DNA of 64,000 nucleotides, taken from NCBI GenBank assembly GCA_047495785.1, contig JBLDXI010000018.1, positions 579,464-643,463 on the forward strand, read 5' to 3'. Under the pieces are notes generated by a model. It ran no database searches and was not told where the DNA came from. It saw only the letters and a list, made by a program, of their open reading frames with translations. The translations under genes were made by a program, and so were the position numbers. Source of the stretch: Lepidodermella squamata. Taxonomy: Eukaryota; Gastrotricha. Shown here piece by piece: positions 48,301 through 59,709 of this stretch (its first letter is position 1; every line of letters starts with the position of its first letter).

Positions 48301-51300
48301 AATCAGACATATTCTGGCATCATTCGATAGTGGCAGCATTGCCAAACACGTTTGCAGCCGATTGGCGCACATTTCGGATGACCGATATTTCGCTGCCAGC
48401 CAAAACGGCTGAAATCGCAGTTTTGGACCATTGTGCGTATCACCATGATGCAGAATCGTGCTCCACCGCGGTAAATCAGCCATATTCTGGCATCATTCGA
48501 GAGTGGCAGCGTTGCCAAACACGTTTGCAGCCGATTGGCGCACATTTCGGATGACCGATATTTCGCTGCCAGCCAAAACGGCTGAAATCGCAGTTTTGGA
48601 CCATTGTGCGTATCACCATGATGCAGAATCGTGCTCCACCGCGGTAAATCAGCCATATTCTGGCATCATTCGAGAGTGGCAGCGTTGCCAAACACGTTTG
48701 CAGCCGATTGGCGCACATATCGGATGACCGATATTTCGCTGCCAGCCAAAACGGCTGATATCGCAGTTTCGGACCCTTGTGCGTATCACCACGATGCAGA
48801 ATCGTGCTCCACCGCGGTAAATCAGACATATTCTGGCATCATTCGATAGTGGCAGCATTGCCAAACACGTTTGCAGCCGATTGGCGCACATTTCGGATGA
48901 CCGATATTTCGCTGCCAGCCAAAACGGCTGATATCGCAGTTTTGGACCCTTGTGCGTATCACCACGATGCAGAATCGTGCTCCACCGCGGTAAATCAGCC
49001 ATATTCTGGCATCATTCGAGAGTGGCAGCGTTGCCAAACACGTTTGCAGCCGATTGGCGCACATTTCGGATGACCGATATTTCGCTGCCAGCCAAAACGG
49101 CTGATATCGCAGTTTTGGACCCTTGTGCGTATCACCACGATGCAGAATCGTGCTCCACCGCGGTAAATCAGCCATATTCTGGCATCATTCGATAGTGGCA
49201 GCATTGCCAAACACGTTTGCAGCCGATTGGCGCACATATCGGATGACCGATATTTCGCTGCCAGCCAAAACGGCTGATATCGCAGTTTCGGACCCTTGTG
49301 CGTATCACCACGATGCAGAATCGTGCTCCACCGCGGTAAATCAGCCATATTCTGGCATCATTCGATAGTGGCAGCATTGCCAAACACGTTTGCAGCCGAT
49401 TGGCGCACATATCGGATGACCGATATTTCGCTGCCAGCCAAAACGGCTGATATCGCAGTTTTGGACCCTTGTGCGTATCACCACGATGCAGAATCGTGCT
49501 CCACCGCGGTAAATCAGCCATATTCTGGCATCATTCGAAAGTGGCAGCGTTGCCAAACACGTTTGCAGCCGATTGGCGCACATTTCGGATGACCGATATT
49601 TCGCTGCCAGCCAAAACGGCTGATATCGCAGTTTTGGACCCTTGTGCGTATCACCACGATGCAGAATCGTGCTCCACCGCGGTAAATCAGACATACTCTG
49701 GCATCATTCGATAGTGGCAGCATTGCCAAACACGTTTGCAGCCGATTGGCGCACATTTCGGATGACCGATATTTCGCTGCCAGCCAAAACGGCTGAAATC
49801 GCAGTTTTGGACCCTTGTGCGTAGCACCACGATGCAGAATCGTGCTCCACCGCGGTAAGTCAGCCATATTCTGGCATCATTCGAGAGTGGCAGCATTGCC
49901 AAACACGTTTGCAGCCGATTGGCGCACATATCGGATGACCGATATTTCGCTGCCAGCCAAAACGGCTGAAATCGCAGTTTTCGACCCTTGTGCGTATCAC
50001 CACGATGCAGAATCGTGCTCCACCGCGGTAAATCAGCCATATTCTGGCATCATTCGATAGTGGCAGCATTGCCAAACACGTTTGCAGCCGATTGGCGCAC
50101 ATTTCGGATGACCGATATTTCGCTGCCAGCCAAAACGGCTGAAATCGCAGTTTTCGACCCTTGTGCGTATCACCACGATGCAGAATCGTGCTCCACCGCG
50201 GTAAATCAGACATATTCTGGCATCATTCGATAGTGGCAGCATTGCCAAACACGTTTGCAGCCGATTGGCGCACATTTCGGATGACCGATATTTCGCTGCC
50301 AGCCAAAACGGCTGAAATCGCAGTTTTGGACCATTGTGCGTATCACCACGATGCAGAATCGTGCTCCACCGCGGTAAATCAGCCATATTCTGGCATCATT
50401 CGATAGTGGCAGCATTGCCAAACACGTTTGCAGCCGATTGGCGCACATTTCGGATGACCGATATTTCGCTGCCAGCCAAAACGGCTGAAATCGCAGTTTT
50501 CGACCCTTGTGCGTATCACCACGATGCAGAATCGTGCTCCACCGCGGTAAATCAGACATATTCTGGCATCATTCGATAGTGGCAGCATTGCCAAACACGT
50601 TTGCAGCCGATTGGCGCACATTTCGGATGACCGATATTTCGCTGCCAGCCAAAACGGCTGAAATCGCAGTTTTGGACCATTGTGCGTATCACCATGATGC
50701 AGAATCGTGCTCCACCGCGGTAAATCAGCCATATTCTGGCATCATTCGAGAGTGGCAGCGTTGCCAAACACGTTTGCAGCCGATTGGCGCACATTTCGGA
50801 TGACCGATATTTCGCTGCCAGCCAAAACGGCTGATATCGCAGTTTTGGACCCTTGTGCGTATCACCACGATGCAGAATCGTGCTCCACCGCGGTAAATCA
50901 GCCATATTCTGGCATCATTCGAGAGTGGCAGCGTTGCCAAACACGTTTGCAGCCGATTGGCGCACATTTCGGATGACCGATATTTCGCTGCCAGCCAAAA
51001 CGGCTGAAATCGCAGTTTTCGACCCTTGTGCGTATCACCACGATGCAGAATCGTGCTCCACCGCGGTAAATCAGACATACTCTGGCATCATTCGATAGTG
51101 GCAGCATTGCCAAACACGTTTGCAGCCGATTGGCGCACATTTCGGATGACCGATATTTCGCTGCCAGCCAAAACGGCTGAAATCGCAGTTTTGGACCCTT
51201 GTGCGTAGCACCACGATGCAGAATCGTGCTCCACCGCGGTAAGTCAGCCATATTCTGGCATCATTCGAGAGTGGCAGCATTGCCAAACACGTTTGCAGCC

Positions 51301-51800
51301 GATTGGCGCACATATCGGATGACCGATATTTCGCTGCCAGCCAAAACGGCTGAAATCGCAGTTTTCGACCCTTGTGCGTATCACCACGATGCAGAATCGT
51401 GCTCCACCGCGGTAAATCAGCCATATTCTGGCATCATTCGATAGTGGCAGCATTGCCAAACACGTTTGCAGCCGATTGGCGCACATTTCGGATGACCGAT
51501 ATTTCGCTGCCAGCCAAAACGGCTGAAATCGCAGTTTTCGACCCTTGTGCGTATCACCACGATGCAGAATCGTGCTCCACCGCGGTAAATCAGACATATT
51601 CTGGCATCATTCGATAGTGGCAGCATTGCCAAACACGTTTGCAGCCGATTGGCGCACATTTCGGATGACCGATATTTCGCTGCCAGCCAAAACGGCTGAA
51701 ATCGCAGTTTTGGACCATTGTGCGTATCACCATGATGCAGAATCGTGCTCCACCGCGGTAAATCAGCCATATTCTGGCATCATTCGAGAGTGGCAGCGTT
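44500..51800 (+). repeat. Recently shuffled satellite zone (19- and 24-monomer copies)
   Basis: The block at about 44.5-46.1 kb recurs at about 48.7-50.2 kb (offset 4,152 bp, 24 monomers). The block at 47.6-48.5 kb recurs at 50.9-51.8 kb (offset 3,287 bp, 19 monomers). The gtagcaccacg/ggtaagtcag monomer marks these: near 34.60, 35.46, 45.67, 46.54, 47.92, 49.82, 51.21 and 53.46 kb, all whole numbers of monomers apart. Confidence 0.8.
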
Positions 51801-53779
51801 GCCAAACACGTTTGCAGCCGATTGGCGCACATTTCGGATGACCGATATTTCGCTGCCAGCCAAAACGGCTGATATCGCAGTTTTGGACCCTTGTGCGTAT
51901 CACCACGATGCAGAATCGTGCTCCACCGCGGTAAATCAGCCATATTCTGGCATCATTCGAGAGTGGCAGCGTTGCCAAACACGTTTGCAGCCGATTGGCG
52001 CACATTTCGGATGACCGATATTTCGCTGCCAGCCAAAACGGCTGAAATCGCAGTTTTGGACCATTGTGCGTATCACCATGATGCAGAATCGTGCTCCACC
52101 GCGGTAAATCAGCCATATTCTGGCATCATTCGAGAGTGGCAGCGTTGCCAAACACGTTTGCAGCTGATTGGCGCACATTTCGGATGACCGATATTTCGCT
52201 GCCAGCCAAAACGGCTGAAATCGCAGTTTTCGACCCTTGTGCGTATCACCACGATGCAGAATCGTGCTCCACCGCGGTAAATCAGACATATTCTGGCATC
52301 ATTCGATAGTGGCAGCATTGCCAAACACGTTTGCAGCCGATTGGCGCACATATCGGATGACCGATATATCGCTGCCAGCCAAAACGGCTGATATCGCAGT
52401 TTTGGACCATTGTGCGTATCACCATGATGCAGAATCGTGCTCCACCGCGGTAAATCAGACATATTCTGGCATCATTCGAGAGTGGCAGCGTTGCCAAACA
52501 CGTTTGCAGCCGATTGGCGCACATTTCGGATGACCGATATTTCGCTGCCAGCCAAAACGGCTGAAATCGCAGTTTTGGACCATTGTGCGTATCACCATGA
52601 TGCAGAATCGTGCTCCACCGCGGTAAATCAGCCATATTCTGGCATCATTCGAGAGTGGCAGCGTTGCCAAACACGTTTGCAGCCGATTGGCGCACATTTC
52701 GGATGACCGATATTTCGCTGCCAGCCAAAACGGCTGAAATCGCAGTTTTGGACCATTGTGCGTATCACCATGATGCAGAATCGTGCTCCACCGCGGTAAA
52801 TCAGCCATATTCTGGCATCATTCGAGAGTGGCAGCGTTGCCAAACACGTTTGCAGCCGATTGGCGCACATTTCGGATGACCGATATTTCGCTGCCAGCCA
52901 AAACGGCTGATATCGCAGTTTTGGACCCTTGTGCGTATCACCACGATGCAGAATCGTGCTCCACCGCGGTAAATCAGCCATATTCTGGCATCATTCGAGA
53001 GTGGCAGCGTTGCCAAACACGTTTGCAGCCGATTGGCGCACATTTCGGATGACCGATATTTCGCTGCCAGCCAAAACGGCTGATATCGCAGTTTTGGACC
53101 CTTGTGCGTATCACCACGATGCAGAATCGTGCTCCACCGCGGTAAATCAGCCATATTCTGGCATCATTCGATAGTGGCAGCATTGCCAAACACGTTTGCA
53201 GCCGATTGGCGCACATATCGGATGACCGATATATCGCTGCCAGCCAAAACGGCTGATATCGCAGTTTTGGACCCTTGTGCGTATCACCACGATGCAGAAT
53301 CGTGCTCCACCGCGGTAAATCAGACATACTCTGGCATCATTCGATAGTGGCAGCATTGCCAAACACGTTTGCAGCCGATTGGCGCACATTTCGGATGACC
53401 GATATTTCGCTGCCAGCCAAAACGGCTGAAATCGCAGTTTTGGACCCTTGTGCGTAGCACCACGATGCAGAATCGTGCTCCACCGCGGTAAGTCAGCCAT
53501 ATTCTGGCATCATTCGAGAGTGGCAGCATTGCCAAACACGTTTGCAGCCGATTGGCGCACATATCGGATGACCGATATTTCGCTGCCAGCCAAAACGGCT
53601 GAAATCGCAGTTTTCGACCCTTGTGCGTATCACCACGATGCAGAATCGTGCTCCACCGCGGTAAATCAGCCATATTCTGGCATCATTCGATAGTGGCAGC
53701 ATTGCCAAACACGTTTGCAGCCGATTGGCGCAGATTTCGGATGACCGATATTTCGCTGCCAGCCAAAACGGCTGAAATC

Positions 53780-56700
53780 GCCGATTTGGACCCTCGTGCG
53801 TATCACCACGATGCAGAATCGTGCTCCACCGCGGTAAATCAGCCATATTCAGGCATCATTCGATAGTGGCAGCGTTGCCAAACACGTTTGCAGCCGATTG
53901 GCGCTCATTTCGGATGACCGATATTTCGTAGCCAGCCAAAACGGCTCAAATCGCCGATTTGGACCCTTGTGCGTATCACCACGATGCAGAATCGTGCTCC
54001 ACCGCGGTAAATCAGCCATATTCAGGCATCATTCGATAGTGGCAGCGTTGCCAAACACGTTTGCAGCCGATTGGCGCTCATTTCGGATGACCGATATTTA
54101 GTAGCCAGCCAAAACGGCTGAAATCGCCGATTTGCACCCTCGTGCGTATCACCACGATGCAGAATCGTGCTCCACCGCGGTAAATCAGCCATATTCAGGC
54201 ATCATTCGATAGTGGCAGCGTTGCCAAACACGTTTGCAGCCGATTGGCGCTCATTTCGGATGACCGATATTTCGTAGCCAGCCAAAACGGCTCAAATCGC
54301 CGATTTGGACCCTTGTGCGTATCACCACGATGCAGAATCGTGCTCCACCGCGGTAAATCAGCCATATTCAGGCATCATTCGATAGTGGCAGCGTTGCCAA
54401 ACACGTTTGCAGCCGATTGGCGCTCATTTCGGATGACCGATATTTAGTAGCCAGCCAAAACGGCTGAAATCGCCGATTTGGACCCTTGTGCGCATCACCA
54501 CGATGCAGAATCGTGCTCCACCGCGGTAAATCAGCCATATTCAGGCATCATTCGATAGTGGCAGCGTTGCCAAACACGTTTGCAGCCGATTGGCGCTCAT
54601 TTCGGGTGACCGATATTTCGCAGCCAGCCAAAACGGCTGAAATCGCCGTTTTGGAGCCTTGTGCGTATCACCACGATGCAGAATCGAGCTCCACCGCGGT
54701 AAATCAGCCATATTCAGGCATCATTCGATAGTGGCAGCGTTGCCAAACACGTTTGCAGCCGATTGGCGCACATTTCGGATGACCGATATTTCGTAGCCAG
54801 CCAGAACGGCTGAAATCGCCGATTTGCACCCTCGTGCGTATCACCACGATGCAGAATCGTGCTCCACCGCGGTAAATCAGCCATATTCAGGCGTCATTCG
54901 ATAGTGGCAGCGTTGGCAAACACGTTTGCAGCCGATTGGCGCACATTTCGGATGACCGATATTTCGTAGCCAGCCAAAACGGCTGAAATCGCCGATTTGG
55001 ACCCTCGTGCGTATCACCACGATGCAGAATCGTGATCCACCGCGGTAAATCAGCCATATTCAGGCATCATTCGATAGTGGCAGCGTTGCCAAAAACGTTT
55101 GCAGCCGATTGGCGCACATTTCGGATGACCGATATTTCGTAGCCAGCCAAAACGGCTGAAATCGCCGATTTGCACCCTCGTGCGTATCACCACGATGCAG
55201 AATCGTGCTCCACCGCGGTAAATCAGCCATATTCAGGCATCATTCGATAGTGGCAGCGTTGCCAAAAACGTTTGCAGCCGATTGGCGCACATTTCGGATG
55301 ACCGATATTTCGTAGCCAGCCAAAACGGCTGAAATCGCCGATTTGCACCCTCGTGCGTATCACCACGATGCAGAATCGTGCTCCACCGCGGTAAATCAGC
55401 CATATTCAGGCGTCATTCGATAGTGGCAGCGTTGCCAAACACGTTTGCAGCCGATTGGCGCACATTTCCGATGACCGATATTTCGTAGCCAGCCAAAACG
55501 GCTGAAATCGCCGATTTGGACCCTCGTGCGTATCACCACGATGCAGAATCGTGCTCCACCGCGGTAAATCAGCCATATTCAGGCATCATTCGATAGTGGC
55601 AGCGTTGCCAAACACGTTTGCAGCCGATTGGCGCTCATTTCGGATGACCGATATTTCGTAGCCAGCCAAAACGGCTCAAATCGCCGATTTGGACCCTTGT
55701 GCGTATCACCACGATGCAGAATCGTGCTCCACCGCGGTAAATCAGCCATATTCAGGCATCATTCGATAGTGGCAGCGTTGCCAAACACGTTTGCAGCCGA
55801 TTGGCGCTCATTTCGGATGACCGATATTTCGTAGCCAGCCAAAACGGCTCAAATCGCCGATTTGGACCCTTGTGCGTATCACCACGATGCAGAATCGTGC
55901 TCCACCGCGGTAAATCAGCCATATTCAGGCATCATTCGATAGTGGCAGCGTTGCCAAACACGTTTGCAGCCGATTGGCGCTCATTTCGGATGACCGATAT
56001 TTCGTAGCCAGCCAAAACGACTGAAATCGCCGATTTGGACCGTCGTGCGTAACACCACGATGCAGAATCGTGCTCCACCGCGGTAAATCAGCCATATTCA
56101 GGCATCATTCGATAGTGGCAGCGTTGCCAAACACGTTTGCAGCCGATTGGCGCTCATTTCGGATGACCGATATTTCGTAGCCAGCCAAAACGGCTGAAAT
56201 CGCCGATTTGGACCCTTGTGCGTATCACCACGATGCAGAATCGTGCTCCACCGCGGTAAATCAGCCATATTCAGGCATCATTCGATAGTGGCAGCGTTGC
56301 CAAACACGTTTGCAGCCGATTGGCGCTCATTTCGGATGACCGATATTTAGTAGCCAGCCAAAACGGCTGAAATCGCCGATTTGGACCCTTGTGCGCATCA
56401 CCACGATGCAGAATCGTGCTCCACCGCGGTAAATCAGCCATATTCAGGCATCATTCGATAGTGGCAGCGTTGCCAAACACGTTTGCAGCCGATTGGCGCT
56501 CATTTCGGATGACCGATATTTAGTAGCCAGCCAAAACGGCTGAAATCGCCGATTTGCACCCTCGTGCGTATCACCACGATGCAGAATCGTGCTCCACCGC
56601 GGTAAATCAGCCATATTCAGGCATCATTCGATAGTGGCAGCGTTGCCAAACACGTTTGCAGCCGATTGGCGCTCATTTCGGATGACCGATATTTCGTAGC

Positions 56701-59700
56701 CAGCCAAAACGGCTCAAATCGCCGATTTGGACCCTTGTGCGTATCACCACGATGCAGAATCGTGCTCCACCGCGGTAAATCAGCCATATTCAGGCATCAT
56801 TCGATAGTGGCAGCGTTGCCAAACACGTTTGCAGCCGATTGGCGCTCATTTCGGATGACCGATATTTAGTAGCCAGCCAAAACGGCTGAAATCGCCGATT
56901 TGGACCCTTGTGCGCATCACCACGATGCAGAATCGTGCTCCACCGCGGTAAATCAGACATATTCTGGCATCATTCGATAGTGGCAGCATTGCCAAACACG
57001 TTTGCAGCCGATTGGCGCTCATTTCGGATGACCGATATTTAGTAGCCAGCCAAAACGGCTGAAATCGCCGATTTGGACCCTTGTGCGCATCACCACGATG
57101 CAGAATCGTGCTCCACCGCGGTAAATCAGCCATATTCAGGCATCATTCGATAGTGGCAGCGTTGCCAAACACGTTTGCAGCCGATTGGCGCTCATTTCGG
57201 ATGACCGATATTTAGTAGCCAGCCAAAACGGCTGAAATCGCCGATTTGCACCCTCGTGCGTATCACCACGATGCAGAATCGTGCTCCACCGCGGTAAATC
57301 AGCCATATTCAGGCATCATTCGATAGTGGCAGCGTTGCCAAACACGTTTGCAGCCGATTGGCGCTCATTTCGGATGACCGATATTTCGTAGCCAGCCAAA
57401 ACGGCTCAAATCGCCGATTTGGACCCTTGTGCGTATCACCACGATGCAGAATCGTGCTCCACCGCGGTAAATCAGCCATATTCAGGCATCATTCGATAGT
57501 GGCAGCGTTGCCAAACACGTTTGCAGCCGATTGGCGCTCATTTCGGATGACCGATATTTCGCTGCCAGCCAAAACGGCTGAAATCGCCGATTTGGACCCT
57601 CGTGCGTATCACCACGATGCAGAATCGTGCTCCACCGCGGTAAATCAGCCATATTCAGGCATCATTCGATAGTGGCAGCGTTGCCAAACACGTTTGCAGC
57701 CGATTGGCGCTCATTTCGGATGACCGATATTTCGTAGCCAGCCAAAACGGCTCAAATCGCCGATTTGGACCCTTGTGCGTATCACCACGATGCAGAATCG
57801 TGCTCCACCGCGGTAAATCAGCCATATTCAGGCATCATTCGATAGTGGCAGCGTTGCCAAACACGTTTGCAGCCGATTGGCGCTCATTTCGGATGACCGA
57901 TATTTAGTAGCCAGCCAAAACGGCTGAAATCGCCGATTTGCACCCTCGTGCGTATCACCACGATGCAGAATCGTGCTCCACCGCGGTAAATCAGCCATAT
58001 TCAGGCATCATTCGATAGTGGCAGCGTTGCCAAACACGTTTGCAGCCGATTGGCGCTCATTTCGGATGACCGATATTTCGTAGCCAGCCAAAACGGCTCA
58101 AATCGCCGATTTGGACCCTTGTGCGCATCACCACGATGCAGAATCGTGCTCCACCGCGGTAAATCAGCCATATTCAGGCATCATTCCATAGTGGCAGCGT
58201 TGCCAAACACGTTTGCAGCCGATTGGCGCTCATTTCGGGTGACCGATATTTCGCAGCCAGCCAAAACGGCTGAAATCGCCGTTTTGGAGCCTTGTGCGTA
58301 TCACCACGATGCAGAATCGAGCTCCACCGCGGTAAATCAGCCATATTCAGGCATCATTCGATAGTGGCAGCGTTGCCAAACACGTTTGCAGCCGATTGGC
58401 GCACATTTCGGATGACCGATATTTCGTAGCCAGCCAGAACGGCTGAAATCGCCGATTTGCACCCTCGTGCGTATCACCACGATGCAGAATCGTGCTCCAC
58501 CGCGGTAAATCAGCCATATTCAGGCGTCATTCGATAGTGGCAGCGTTGGCAAACACGTTTGCAGCCGATTGGCGCACATTTCGGATGACCGATATTTCGT
58601 AGCCAGCCAAAACGGCTGAAATCGCCGATTTGGACCCTCGTGCGTATCACCACGATGCAGAATCGTGCTCCACCGCGGTAAATCAGCCATATTCAGGCAT
58701 CATTCGATAGTGGCAGCGTTGCCAAAAACGTTTGCAGCCGATTGGCGCACATTTCGGATGACCGATATTTCGTAGCCAGCCAAAACGGCTGAAATCGCCG
58801 ATTTGCACCCTCGTGCGTATCACCACGATGCAGAATCGTGCTCCACCGCGGTAAATCAGCCATATTCAGGCATCATTCGATAGTGGCAGCGTTGCCAAAA
58901 ACGTTTGCAGCCGATTGGCGCACATTTCGGATGACCGATATTTCGTAGCCAGCCAAAACGGCTGAAATCGCCGATTTGCACCCTCGTGCGTATCACCACG
59001 ATGCAGAATCGTGCTCCACCGCGGTAAATCAGCCATATTCAGGCGTCATTCGATAGTGGCAGCGTTGCCAAACACGTTTGCAGCCGATTGGCGCTCATTT
59101 CGGATGACCGATATTTCGTAGCCAGCCAAAACGGCTCAAATCGCCGATTTGGACCCTTGTGCGTATCACCACGATGCAGAATCGTGCTCCACCGCGGTAA
59201 ATCAGCCATATTCAGGCATCATTCGATAGTGGCAGCGTTGCCAAACACGTTTGCAGCCGATTGGCGCTCATTTCGGATGACCGATATTTCGTAGCCAGCC
59301 AAAACGGCTCAAATCGCCGATTTGGACCCTTGTGCGTATCACCACGATGCAGAATCGTGCTCCACCGCGGTAAATCAGCCATATTCAGGCATCATTCGAT
59401 AGTGGCAGCGTTGCCAAACACGTTTGCAGCCGATTGGCGCTCATTTCGGATGACCGATATTTCGTAGCCAAGCCAAAACGACTGAAATCGCCGATTTGGA
59501 CCGTCGTGCGTAACACCACGATGCAGAATCGTGCTCCACCGCGGTAAATCAGCCATATTCAGGCATCATTCGATAGTGGCAGCGTTGCCAAACACGTTTG
59601 CAGCCGATTGGCGCTCATTTCGGATGACCGATATTTCGTAGCCAGCCAAAACGGCTGAAATCGCCGATTTGGACCCTTGTGCGTATCACCACGATGCAGA
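53780..59700 (+). repeat. 173-bp satellite, family B (about 34 monomers)
   Basis: Same monomer length and phase as family A but with fixed differences: tcgtagccag for tcgctgccag, gccgatttgga for gcagttttgga, cattcaggc for cattctggc, and often gcgctcat for gcgcacat. The change happens across one or two hybrid monomers at about 53.73-53.86 kb. Inside, about 21 monomers are duplicated: ttcgggtgacc at 54,601 and 58,234 (offset 3,633 bp). The offset falls to 3,460 bp by 55,628/59,088, because the second copy lacks the monomer marked catttccgatg (near 55,464). One inserted base at about 59,470 (gtagccaagcc) is the only length change seen in the forward array. Confidence 0.95.
56950..57000 (+). repeat. 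Family A-type patch inside a family B monomer
   Basis: Here cagacatattctggc and cagcattgcc, all family A states, replace the B states cagccatattcaggc and cagcgttgcc, while the bases on both sides are type B. The patch is at most about 60 bp, as expected of short gene conversion. The inverted arm carries the same patch (about 59,800-59,850), so it predates the inversion. Confidence 0.8.
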
Positions 59701-59709
59701 ATCGTGGTG
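59687..59709. other. Inversion junction with 6-bp microhomology and perfect hairpin
   Basis: Forward monomer sequence runs to 59,700 and reverse-complement sequence starts at 59,701. The hexamer ATCGTG (59,701-59,706) belongs to both, since it occurs as gaATCGTGctcc in the forward monomer and gcATCGTGgtga in the reverse monomer. The junction makes the hairpin CACCACGAT-gcaga-ATCGTGGTG, and complementarity continues outward with one T-G mismatch at 59,684/59,712. Confidence 0.93.

Larger units (their letters stand above)
10129..53779 (+). repeat. 173-bp satellite, family A (about 252 monomers)
   Basis: Head-to-tail monomers of 173 bp beginning at monomer base 3 (ttggcgcac). Landmarks at 10,198 and 53,448 are exactly 250 x 173 apart, so there is no net insertion or deletion. 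Family A monomers carry tcgctgccag, cagttttgga or close variants, and cattctggc. Copies differ mainly at about ten positions: catatcgg/catttcgg, cggctg/cgcctg, gaaatcgcag/gatatcgcag/gaaatggccg, ggaccc/cgaccc/ggaccat, cacgatg/catgatg, gaatcg/gaaacg, cagccat/cagacat, cgatag/cgagag, and cagcattg/cagcgttg. The GCTCCACCGCGGTAAATCAG and CAAACACGTTTGCAGCC segments are nearly invariant. Open frames occur on both strands but shift by two bases at each monomer, so none is coding. Confidence 0.97.
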
